This document shows positions 18,118-25,765 of a stretch of DNA of 64,000 bases, in pieces. The first letter of the stretch is position 1. Each line of letters begins with the position of its first letter. Source of the DNA: Roseiarcus sp963709655. GTDB lineage: Bacteria > Pseudomonadota > Alphaproteobacteria > Rhizobiales > Beijerinckiaceae. The translations under genes and the position numbers were made by a program. The notes below the pieces were generated by a model. That model ran no database searches, had not been told where the DNA came from, and saw nothing but the letters and a program-made list of their open reading frames with translations. The DNA is taken from the NCBI GenBank assembly GCA_963709655.1, contig CAVPXF010000052.1, forward strand, positions 1 through 64,000, read 5' to 3'.

Positions 18118-18546
18118 GCGCGCCAAAGCAAAAACCAATCGCATTCGCCGAGATCACTCGGGCCAGCACGACCCGCAGGCAAGATGCCGTTCAGCTCGCC
18201 GATCCGCTGGGTCGCCGTGAGGCCGACGCCGGTCAGCGCAAGCACGTAGTTTCCTCGGGGCGCACCATCCTGACATCGAGCGGTCATTGCTCAATGGCAG
18301 ATACTTTGCCGGAGACGCCCGGCTTGCGGCGCGTGTCTGACTCGGCCTCGACGATGATTCAGAAGATTGCTGGTCCGATTGCCATATGCCCGCTGGGACT
18401 GACCCCATGCCAGGATTTTTGCCTCAACGGGTTGCCGTCTGGCGGCGTCCGTCATCCATCTCAAGCCGAAACTCCGGCGCTTTGGCAGAACGGAAGCAGA
18501 ATAAGTTTCAGCGGCCGGAGCGTTCAGTGGCTCGGTGACAAGAGCC
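18118..18546. other. Intergenic with transporter-relic repeat (near 18185-18275)
   Basis: No intact gene. Around 18222-18270 the sequence GTCAGCGCAAGCACGTAG...TTTCCTCGGGGCGCAC closely repeats 16155-16190 (GTCAGCACAAGCACGGTA...TTTCCTCGGGGGCGCAC). Read leftward both give AP-x-x-N-x-VL-x-LT, matching the stretch upstream of the binding-protein relic at 15945-16165. This is a second, more decayed copy, forming a direct repeat about 2.1 kb apart around the DUF2161 and hypothetical genes. Confidence 0.5.
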
Positions 18547-18810
18547 TCAACAACCCTTGCAGATGCCGTTGTCGATGCTCTTATCCTGCTGCTCTATGCG
18601 GCGGTCGAGCGGCGTCTCACCCGACGACTGCGGAACGCCCGGCTGCGCGACGGTTGCGCCGCTCGACGTCAGATAGTCCTGATCGAGAAGACGCCCCGGC
18701 GTAGGCGTGCTGAGTTCCGGGGCGACATACCCGTCGTCGTTTTGGCCGCTGGTCGCGACGCCCGCCATCAGCGTGGTGAAGATGACAACGGTGAGCGTCA
18801 ATATTACCAT
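18547..18810 (-). CDS. Small exported protein, unknown function
   Basis: An 87-residue protein with a strong AGGAGG ribosome site a few bases before ATG 18810. The N-terminus (MVILTLTVVIFTTLMAGVATS) is a signal peptide or membrane anchor. The remainder (GQNDDGYVAPELSTPTPGRLLDQDYL...DNGICKGC) is hydrophilic with a C-terminal CKGC pair of cysteines. It is probably periplasmic or surface-exposed. It lies downstream of the RND efflux genes on the same strand but beyond a relic, so a functional link is uncertain. I do not recognise a family. Confidence 0.65.
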   Translation of the reverse strand: MVILTLTVVIFTTLMAGVATSGQNDDGYVAPELSTPTPGRLLDQDYLTSSGATVAQPGVPQSSGETPLDRRIEQQDKSIDNGICKGC

Positions 18811-18860
18811 CGTATCCTCCTACATCTGACCTCGACTTCCGAAGTCGGCGCTGCTGCCGC

Positions 18861-19055
18861 TCATCCAGCCTGGACCTGAATACCGTTCGCGATATTCGCT
18901 GGATGGCTGAGAATCCCATGATCGCCCGGCTTCAGTCCGGAGCGGACTTCGACGCTAGCGCCATTGTCCAATTCGAGACCGATCCTGCGGATTTCAACCT
19001 TTCTGTCCGAAGCGACAGCGCTCTGGGCTTGGGGCCTTAGCCGAATAAGGATCAT
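18861..19055 (-). pseudogene. RND periplasmic adaptor C-terminal relic
   Basis: The last 50 or so residues of this frame (DRKVEIRRIGLELDNGASVEVRSGLKPGDHGIL followed by SHPANIANGIQVQAG) are a typical C-terminal domain of an RND membrane-fusion adaptor. It parallels the end of the intact adaptor directly upstream (GKAEIRKLKV...VKSGEQVILNPPVTLVDGDKVQL). There is no N-terminal adaptor sequence. It is either the stub of a second adaptor gene lost by deletion or recombination, or a diverged partial duplication. It lies immediately downstream of the intact adaptor in the same orientation. Confidence 0.7.
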
Positions 19056-20350
19056 GTGGTTGGCGCGGTCGCGTCGGAGCGCAGCTGTACCTTGTCGCCG
19101 TCGACCAGAGTGACCGGCGGATTGAGGATGACTTGCTCGCCCGACTTCACCCCGGCGTCCGCTTCCACCCACGTGCCGAAGTCGCGCGTCACTTTGAGTT
19201 TGCGGATCTCAGCCTTGCCGTTGTTGACCACCGCGACCTGCAAGCCATTGCGGTTGAAGATGATCGCTTCAGCCGGCACGACGAAGGACGGTGATTTGCG
19301 TGGAATCTTGAGCTCGACGGTGCAGTAGACCCCGGGCGGCAGCGCGTCGTCTGGATTGGCAATGTCGATCTCAGTCAAGAGCGTGCGCGTACCGCTCTGC
19401 AGCGCGTCGGCGATCCGGGTCACCTTGCCGGGGAACTCGCGATTCGGAATTTCGGGTACGCGCACGATGGCGTCAACGCCTGGCGCCACGCCGAAGGCCG
19501 CATCCTGCGGCACGTAGACAAAGACGCGGATCACGTTCCTCTGCATGATCTCGAACATGAATGTGCCGGTGTTGGCGTTGCCCTGCACCAAGCTGCCGAC
19601 GTCGACGTTGCGCTGGGTGATGACGCCGTTGAACGGCGCCGTCACCAATGCGTAGTCGCGGTTCTGATGTAGCGTCAGAAGCAATTTATCCTGAGCCGCG
19701 ACGTTGGCCCGCGCGACGCCGACTGCCGCGTCATCAGCCTTCAGGGTCTGGACGTCGATTGTGCCCTGCTGCTGGGTCGCCCAGCCTTCACTGACCAGCG
19801 GCCGGTCCCGGTCCCAGGTCACCTGCGCGAGCTTCAAGTTGGCCTGCGCCTGGTCCAGCGCCGATTGGAGCTGAGTGCGCGTCGCTTCGCTTTGGGAAAT
19901 CTGGTCATCCTGCTCGGGCACCGCGAGCTCCGCCAGCACCTCGCCTTGTTTGACGCGGTCGCCGATGTCGACGTTACGCTTACCGATATAGCCGGTCGCG
20001 CGGGCATAGATCTCGGCCTGCGCGAATGCGGCCGTCGTCGCCGGCAAGGTGACGGACATGAAGGCGGCGTTCGCCTTGACCGTCGCGACGCGCACGCTGG
20101 GCACGAAATCACGCTCCTGCTCGGCGGTCGCCATGACCTCTTGCTCCTGCGAATAGTGGCGCCATGCGCCGAGCGCGACGCCGCCAGCGAGCAACAAGAA
20201 TGCGCCGGCGGAGAACAGACGCGCGCCCCATCGGCGCCGCACCTTCGGGCGAGGCTTCTGCGGGTTCTGTGTGTCACGGTCGACCGGCCGGTCGTCAAGA
20301 TGACGGTCGGTGAACACGTCGGTTCGATTACGAAAGCCAAGGTCATTCAT
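19052..20350 (-). CDS. RND efflux periplasmic adaptor (membrane-fusion protein)
   Basis: A 432-residue HlyD/AcrA-type adaptor. After a cytoplasmic N-terminus comes one membrane anchor (LFSAGAFLLLAGGVALGAW, about 46-64). The lipoyl halves and coiled hairpin include ARATGYIGKRNVDIGDRVKQGEVLAEL, and beta-barrel and membrane-proximal domains follow (VNNGKAEIRKLKVTRDFGTWVEADAGVKSGEQVIL). It bridges the inner-membrane pump to an outer-membrane channel; no channel gene is in view. ATG 20350 overlaps the pump stop (ATGAATGA), so the two are translationally coupled. Pump-before-adaptor order is less usual but known. Confidence 0.9.
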   Translation of the reverse strand: MNDLGFRNRTDVFTDRHLDDRPVDRDTQNPQKPRPKVRRRWGARLFSAGAFLLLAGGVALGAWRHYSQEQEVMATAEQERDFVPSVRVATVKANAAFMSVTLPATTAAFAQAEIYARATGYIGKRNVDIGDRVKQGEVLAELAVPEQDDQISQSEATRTQLQSALDQAQANLKLAQVTWDRDRPLVSEGWATQQQGTIDVQTLKADDAAVGVARANVAAQDKLLLTLHQNRDYALVTAPFNGVITQRNVDVGSLVQGNANTGTFMFEIMQRNVIRVFVYVPQDAAFGVAPGVDAIVRVPEIPNREFPGKVTRIADALQSGTRTLLTEIDIANPDDALPPGVYCTVELKIPRKSPSFVVPAEAIIFNRNGLQVAVVNNGKAEIRKLKVTRDFGTWVEADAGVKSGEQVILNPPVTLVDGDKVQLRSDATAPTT

Positions 20351-23300
20351 CGGGGAGGTCCTCAAATACGCCATGGGCCGGGACGCCGTCGTTGCGCTTG
20401 CCCAGCATGGCAAAGAGATAGGGGACGACCAGCAGGGTCGTGGGGGTCGCAAACAGAAGGCCGCCGATCACCGCCCTGGCCAGCGCCGCATTCTGCTCCT
20501 CGCCGGCGCCGCCGATCGCCATCGGCATCATGCCGACGATCATCGCGCCTGCCGTCATCAGGACGGGGCGGATACGGATATGGCCAGCGTCGATCGCGGC
20601 CCGGAACGCCGTCCTGCCGGCGAGCTGCTGTTCCCGCGCGAAGGTGACCAGCAGAATCGAGTTCGCCGAGGCTACGCCGACCGCCATGATGGCGCCCATC
20701 AGCGAGGGGACGCTCAGCGTCGTGCCGGTGATGAACAGCATCGTGACGATGCCGGACAACGTCGCCGGGAGCGCCAGGATGACGACGAACGGATCGCCGA
20801 AATTCTGATAGTTGACGACCATCAGCATATAGACGAACACGGCCGCGAACAGGAGCCCGATGCCGAGATCCCGGAAAGAATCGTTCATGCTTTGGATCTG
20901 GCCGAGAACTTGAATCGTGTTGCCGGGCTTGAGCTCCTTCTGCAGCTCAGCGACAATTTTATTGATGCCGTCGGAGACGCTGCCGAGGTCGCGGTCCTGC
21001 ACACTGGCGTAGATGTCGTAGACCGGCTGGATATTGGTCTGGTTGAGATTGGTGGGAACGGCGTCGCGCTGCAACGTCGCAACGTTGCTGAGGAGTCCCG
21101 GTATGTTGGGAACGGCCTCACGCTGCAACATCGCCGCGTTGCTTATGAGCCCGGGTATCGGCGGACCGGCGGAAGCGATCGTGGTGGATACCGGCGTGTT
21201 GCCCAGCTCGCCGAGCGAGCTCACCTCATGCTCGGGCGTCTGAACCGCGATGTAATAGGGAATTCCGTTCGATGGATCGGTCCAGAAATTCGGCGATACC
21301 TGCTCCGACGAACTGAGGCTGATGTTGAGATCGTTGGCGACAGCTTGCGCATTGAGACCGAGCTGCAATGCCCGCGACCGGTCGATGTTGGCCATGAAGG
21401 CGGGCGCATCGAGCTCCTGCTGGAGGTGGGCGTCGGCGATGCCAGGAATTGCCGCAATACGCCGCCGCAGCTGATGCGCCAGCCGCAGATTGGTGACGCG
21501 GTCGCGGCCGACCACGCGAGCATCGATCTGCGCCGGCAACCCGAAATTAAGAATTTGGGTGACCATGTCGGCGGCCTGGAAATAGAAGGTCACTGATGGA
21601 AAGGCGGCCGGGAGCGCCTCGCGGAGCCTGCGCACGTAATCGGCGGTTGGCGCGTGTCCGTCCTTCAGGGCGATTAGGATCACCCCGTCGTTGACGCCGA
21701 TGGTCGACCCGTCGGTGAAAGCGAGATTGTATGTTCGTTGCGGCACTCCGATATCGTCGACGATGAGGTCGCGATCCCGCTCCGGGATGACCTCGCGGAT
21801 CTTGTCTTCGACCTGCTGAAAAATGCGCTCCGTCGTTTCGATGCGCGTGCCGGCAGGCGCCCGAACGTGAAGCTTGATCTGGCCGCCGTCGATCGCGGGG
21901 TAGAAGTCGCGGCCAACAAAGGTGAACATGACGCCGCCCAGCGCGAGGATCAGCGCGGCGATGACTGGGATGATCCAGCGCCTTTTCAGGAGCATCGTGA
22001 GCGCGCGGACATAGGCCTGGCGAAATTGCTCGAAGGCGCGCTCGAACCCCTGGTGAAAGCGCGTAAACCAGTTCCCCGAGCCGGGCGCCGCGTCGTGGCG
22101 TTCACCCTTGAGCAGGAGGCCGATGATGACCGGCGTCAAGGTTCTCGACAGCGTGTAGGACGCCAGCATTGCGAACACCACCGCAAGGCCAAGCGGCGTA
22201 AACAGGAATTTCGCCGGTCCCTCCAGAAACACCACCGAGGTGAACACGCAGCTGATCGCGAGGGTCGAGACCAGTGTCGGGACGGCGATGCCCGCGGAGC
22301 CGTGCAGCGTCGCCGCGGCAAGGCTCATGCCTTCACTGCGAAGCCGGTGCGTATTCTCGATCGTCACCGTCGAATCGTCGACCAAAATGCCGACCGCCAG
22401 CGCCATGCCGCCGAGCGTCATGGTGTTGAGCGTGTCGCCAAGGAAGAACAAGACGACGATCGATGTCAGGATCGACAGCGGAATCGAGATCAAGACGATC
22501 AGGGTCGACCGCCACGAGCCAAGAAAAAGCAGGATCATCAGTCCCGTGAGCCCGGCTGCAATTGCCCCCTCGCGGACCACGCTCGCGATCGACGCGGTGA
22601 CGAGCTTCGACTGATCGAACAGTTCGTTGATGCTGAGGCCAGGGGGCGCGGCCTCGCGCGCGACCTTCAGGACCTTGCGAACGCCATCGACGACAGCGAG
22701 CGTCGAGGCGCCGCCATTCTTGATGACGCTCAAGAGCACGGAGCGTCGACCATTTTCGCGCACGACGTTCTGCTGCACCGCCCAACCGTCGTGCGCTTGG
22801 CCGATATCCCTCAGGAACACCGTCTGTCCGTTGGCGTATGTGATCGGAATATTGTTGAGGTCGGCGATGGTCGTCGGCATCGCATTGGTGCGCACCGTGT
22901 ATTGCGTATCGCCGATCTTGGCGAGACCCGACGGCAAAGTCAGGTTCTGGGCGTTGAACGCGTTCACCACATCCGCCGGCGTGAGGCCTTTGGCCTCGAG
23001 CTTGACCGGGTCGATGTCGACCATGATCTGCCGGTACTTGCCGCCGTCGGGAGTCGGGAACGTCACCCCATGAACCGGGGCGAGCTGCTGGCGCAGGTTG
23101 TAGATCCCGTAATCGTAGAGCTGTTGTTCATTGAGGCGGTCGGAGCTCAAGCTGAGCTGCAGCACCGGAACGCTCGACGCGTTGTACGCCACCACGGTCG
23201 GCGGCTGTATGCCGGCCGGCATCAGGGCGCGGATCGAATTTGTCGCCGAGACGATCTGGGAGATGGCGAGATCGAGGTTGACGTCCGGCTGGAAATAGAT

Positions 23301-23579
23301 CTTCTGGACCGAGACGCCGTTGAGTGTCTGCGCCTCCATATCCTTGATGCCGTTAACGTTCGAGCTGATAGAGTACTGGCTGTAGGTGGAGACGCGCTGT
23401 TCCATCTCCGGCGTGCTCAGCCCTGTGTACTGCCAAATCACCGACACCACGGGAATGTTGATCTCCGGGAAGATGTCCTCCGGCATGACCGTGATGGCCG
23501 AGATGCCCAGAAACACAATCAGCGCCGCGAGGACATAAAAGGTGTACGGAAATCTCAGCGCGAAGCGAACTATGCCCAT
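20343..23579 (-). CDS. RND multidrug/solvent efflux permease (HAE1/AcrB-type)
   Basis: A 1078-residue inner-membrane pump with the standard plan: a first membrane helix (FYVLAALIVFLGISAITVMPEDIFP), two large periplasmic loops, and helices 2-6 and 8-12. Helix 4 carries GGMALAVGILVDDSTVTIENTHR, whose Asp pair is the proton relay. The start at 23579 matches family N-termini (MGIVRFALRFPYTFY). The second periplasmic loop contains an 18-residue tandem duplication, described separately. Substrate is unknown. The AT-rich region upstream (23580-23840) is the likely promoter. Confidence 0.95.
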   Translation of the reverse strand: MGIVRFALRFPYTFYVLAALIVFLGISAITVMPEDIFPEINIPVVSVIWQYTGLSTPEMEQRVSTYSQYSISSNVNGIKDMEAQTLNGVSVQKIYFQPDVNLDLAISQIVSATNSIRALMPAGIQPPTVVAYNASSVPVLQLSLSSDRLNEQQLYDYGIYNLRQQLAPVHGVTFPTPDGGKYRQIMVDIDPVKLEAKGLTPADVVNAFNAQNLTLPSGLAKIGDTQYTVRTNAMPTTIADLNNIPITYANGQTVFLRDIGQAHDGWAVQQNVVRENGRRSVLLSVIKNGGASTLAVVDGVRKVLKVAREAAPPGLSINELFDQSKLVTASIASVVREGAIAAGLTGLMILLFLGSWRSTLIVLISIPLSILTSIVVLFFLGDTLNTMTLGGMALAVGILVDDSTVTIENTHRLRSEGMSLAAATLHGSAGIAVPTLVSTLAISCVFTSVVFLEGPAKFLFTPLGLAVVFAMLASYTLSRTLTPVIIGLLLKGERHDAAPGSGNWFTRFHQGFERAFEQFRQAYVRALTMLLKRRWIIPVIAALILALGGVMFTFVGRDFYPAIDGGQIKLHVRAPAGTRIETTERIFQQVEDKIREVIPERDRDLIVDDIGVPQRTYNLAFTDGSTIGVNDGVILIALKDGHAPTADYVRRLREALPAAFPSVTFYFQAADMVTQILNFGLPAQIDARVVGRDRVTNLRLAHQLRRRIAAIPGIADAHLQQELDAPAFMANIDRSRALQLGLNAQAVANDLNISLSSSEQVSPNFWTDPSNGIPYYIAVQTPEHEVSSLGELGNTPVSTTIASAGPPIPGLISNAAMLQREAVPNIPGLLSNVATLQRDAVPTNLNQTNIQPVYDIYASVQDRDLGSVSDGINKIVAELQKELKPGNTIQVLGQIQSMNDSFRDLGIGLLFAAVFVYMLMVVNYQNFGDPFVVILALPATLSGIVTMLFITGTTLSVPSLMGAIMAVGVASANSILLVTFAREQQLAGRTAFRAAIDAGHIRIRPVLMTAGAMIVGMMPMAIGGAGEEQNAALARAVIGGLLFATPTTLLVVPYLFAMLGKRNDGVPAHGVFEDLPDE
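21054..21161 (-). repeat. 54-bp in-frame tandem duplication inside the RND permease
   Basis: Two adjacent 54-bp units encode IPGLISNAAMLQREAVPN and IPGLLSNVATLQRDAVPT, identical at 13 of 18 residues. They lie in the second periplasmic loop, shortly before IQPVYDIYASVQDRD. Related pumps, as I recall them, carry one such segment. Because the units have diverged, the duplication is not recent. Confidence 0.8.
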
Positions 23580-23838
23580 GATCCATACCTCGCACTAGTT
23601 TGTCTTTGCAAAAGTTAAGCGCCTGCCCACTTCAGATCTCGGTTCTAAATCATCTCACAGTTTCCATCGCCCATTTAAGAATGATACATGGATGATTGTT
23701 TCTTGCCGAGAGGGGGATACGCTCTTCGAATAGCCGGTTCGATCGGCAATTGATAACAAATATACATTCACGGCGAAGCTAGACTATTCTACATCGGTAT
23801 GCTTACGGTCAGCGTGAGTTTCGCTAACCTATACCCAG

Positions 23839-24108
23839 GTATGAGCTCTCGACAGCGCGACTCGACGGTGCGGCGCACGCCGCGCGTCGCGCCGTGCAGT
23901 CCATTCCGAGCTTGAGCCTATCCCCCAGCCTGTTGGCGGCAGCGCTCGCCAAGCTCGGGCGCATCGAGGAAGCGAAGGCGGTCGGGCTGCAAGTGCGGGC
24001 GCTGGACCCTCCTTCAGCGCTAACCGATTTTGCGCCGCCAGGGACGTCCCGACCGCGCTGGCCGAACCTCTCGCGGATGCTTGGTCCGCGGCCGGTCTCC
24101 CGCCTTAG
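23839..24108 (+). pseudogene. C-terminal relic of a TPR protein (adenylate cyclase-like tail)
   Basis: Two frames joined by a one-base loss read as the end of a TPR-tailed cyclase-type protein. The first frame gives SLLAAALAKLGRIEEAKAVG followed by LQVRALDP. After a shift near 24008-24014 the next frame gives FSANRFCAARDVPTALAEPL followed by ADAWSAAGLPP and a stop at 24106-24108. LDP-SFSANRF and ALAEPLADAW...AAGLP are typical of that tail as I recall it. Nothing upstream supplies the rest of the gene, so this is a relic in the RND upstream region. Confidence 0.6.
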
Positions 24109-24125
24109 CTGGAGAACCGTCGCCG

Positions 24126-24296
24126 TCACGCATCCCACTTGCGCGGACCCGTGCGGCGCACGATGTCTTCGATGTCGCAGCGGCGGATGCCGATATCGCA
24201 CAGCTCATGGTCAGAGAACTGAGACAATTCGCGTACCGCCTCTCGATACCGGCGCCAAGCGTTGATCTTCTCCGAGACTATTTTGAGGGTGATCAT
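24126..24296 (-). CDS. DUF1127 mini-protein
   Basis: A 56-residue basic protein with the DUF1127 signature: WRRYREAVRELSQFSDHELCDIGIRRCDIEDIVRR. ATG 24296 is fixed by a perfect AAAGGAGT ribosome site seven bases upstream. Alphaproteobacterial DUF1127 proteins studied elsewhere bind RNA or affect phosphate and carbon metabolism and growth phase; the role here is not shown. A second member lies at 29677-29850. Confidence 0.9.
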   Translation of the reverse strand: MITLKIVSEKINAWRRYREAVRELSQFSDHELCDIGIRRCDIEDIVRRTGPRKWDA

Positions 24297-24535
24297 ATCG
24301 ACTCCTTTTCTGACGCCCCGAGGCGCCTGCTGGGCCGCGAACCAATCGCTGCCGGCGCGCACGGCGGCCCCGCGGCGCGGTCGGCAAAGTTCTCCGCAAG
24401 AGCTCGCTTCAGCAGGGCCTCATCGCCCGTCTTCCAGAACTCATAGAAGAAAGCGCGAGCGACCTTCGCTCTCGCATTGTCGTCGACGCGGTCGGCGGAG
24501 GGCGCCGGCGCAAGATGCGTGGGTCTATTCGGCAT
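24293..24535 (-). pseudogene. Truncated SnoaL-like (NTF2-fold) protein
   Basis: An 80-residue frame with an AGGAGC ribosome site before ATG 24535. The segment ARAFFYEFWKTGDEALLKRALAENFADR matches the first helices of SnoaL-like polyketide cyclase/ester-cyclase proteins, which normally run 120-150 residues. After ADR the text is not family-like and stops where the DUF1127 gene begins (stop and start overlap). The C-terminal beta-sheet that forms the active pocket is missing, so it is probably inactive. Confidence 0.6.
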
Positions 24536-24681
24536 GATTCTGCTCCTGCCTTGTGCATGAAACGGAGTCGTCGCTCCGATCGCGGAAGACGAGTTCCAGG
24601 AGGATGCCGGTCGGGACCATTTCGAAAAAACGCCTTAGCGGCCTCGACGTCCTTCGTCCGCATCGTTGCGTGGTCGAGCAT
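24525..24681 (-). pseudogene. VOC/glyoxalase-fold gene relic with internal deletion
   Basis: From ATG 24681 the frame reads MLDHATMRTKDVEAAKAFF, the usual opening of a VOC-family lyase/dioxygenase. In the next frame the sequence continues FFEMVPTGILLELVFRDRS and stops at 24525-24527, resembling the last strand and tail of the domain. About 80 central residues, including metal ligands, are missing and the junction shifts frame at the T run near 24627. The stop overlaps the start region of the truncated SnoaL-like gene. Confidence 0.6.
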
Positions 24682-24712
24682 GTCGCCCTCTCTCGATGCG
24701 ATGTCGGTCGCG

Positions 24713-25732
24713 TTAGGCTGCAAGCTGAGCTGGCGGGGCCATGAACTCTGGACCCACGGCGTCGACGATCGTCTCCGAAAGGATCCGATCAATTTCAGCC
24801 ATGGCGGATGAGTCGATATGCCAGCCGGCGACGCCCGCGATAGGGGCGAGTTGGTCCGGCCGCCGAGCGCCCCAAAGCGCGATCATCGAGTCCTGCCGAT
24901 CGAGAATCCAGCGCAGAGCAAGATGGATGACGCGCCGTCCATAATTTGCCTGCGCGAACCGGTCGAGCATTTCAACCGCCCGCAGGTATTGCGCAAACCG
25001 GGGAGCCTGGAACTTGGGGTCGGTCTTTCTGAGGTCGTCCCCGACAAATCGCGTCTGGCTCGTCATGCGGCCAGAGAGCAGACCTCTGCATAGGGAGCCG
25101 TACGCAAGCGTGACGATGTTTCTGTCCCGGCAATAGGGGAGGACGTCACCTTCGATGGCGCGCTCGAAGAGATTGTATGGCGACTGAACGGTCTGCACAG
25201 GCGCAACCTTGCCAAAGGCGTCAATCTGCGCGGGGCTGAAATTGCTGACGCCGATCATTCGAATCTTGCCGGCGCGTTGCAAGTCCGCCATCGCCGCCGC
25301 GGTTTCCTCGATCGGCGCGTTGGGGTCGGGCCAATGCACCTGATAGATGTCGATGACATCGGTACGTAGGCGCCGCAGGGAATCCTCGATCTCCTTTTGA
25401 ATGCGGGTTCTGCCCGCGCTGCGGAATGGCTGGCCGTCTTTCCAGTCGAGACCGACCTTGGTCGCGATCAGGACCCGTTTGCGCCGCCCGCCCTCAGCCA
25501 GCGCCTTGCCGACGATTTCCTCCGAGCGGCCGAAGCCATAGGCCGGCGCCGTATCGATCAGCGTGACGCCGTGATCGAGGGCCTCATGAATGGCGCCGAT
25601 CGCGCCTGCTTCATCGGTTCCGCCCCACATCCATCCGCCCATCGCCCATGTGCCGAGCGCGATGCGCGAAACCTTGAACGGGGCGGCGAGATATTCCATC
25701 TCGACGTTGTTCGGCTTGATCTCCGAGATCAT
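24713..25732 (-). CDS. Aldo/keto reductase
   Basis: A 339-residue NAD(P)H-dependent oxidoreductase of the aldo/keto reductase superfamily (TIM barrel). The catalytic tetrad regions are visible: DTAPAYGFGRSE (Asp and Tyr), LIATKVGL (Lys) and YQVHWPD (His). The cofactor-binding end reads LALRWILDRQDSMIALWGARRPDQL. The start MISEIKPNNVEMEYLAAPFKVSRIALGTWAMGGWMWGG is typical of the YajO/general-stress-like branch. It precedes, on the same strand, nothing functional; upstream lie the molybdenum hydroxylase genes, 33 bases away, so it may be the last gene of that operon. Confidence 0.92.
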   Translation of the reverse strand: MISEIKPNNVEMEYLAAPFKVSRIALGTWAMGGWMWGGTDEAGAIGAIHEALDHGVTLIDTAPAYGFGRSEEIVGKALAEGGRRKRVLIATKVGLDWKDGQPFRSAGRTRIQKEIEDSLRRLRTDVIDIYQVHWPDPNAPIEETAAAMADLQRAGKIRMIGVSNFSPAQIDAFGKVAPVQTVQSPYNLFERAIEGDVLPYCRDRNIVTLAYGSLCRGLLSGRMTSQTRFVGDDLRKTDPKFQAPRFAQYLRAVEMLDRFAQANYGRRVIHLALRWILDRQDSMIALWGARRPDQLAPIAGVAGWHIDSSAMAEIDRILSETIVDAVGPEFMAPPAQLAA

Positions 25733-25765
25733 GGTGTCTTGTCCTTCTTCGGTGGTCGCGGGATG

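Noticed and set aside
21738..23618. A 626-residue open frame on the plus strand opposite the RND permease
   Set aside because: It is the antisense shadow of a strongly conserved pump gene, with no start signal or family match.
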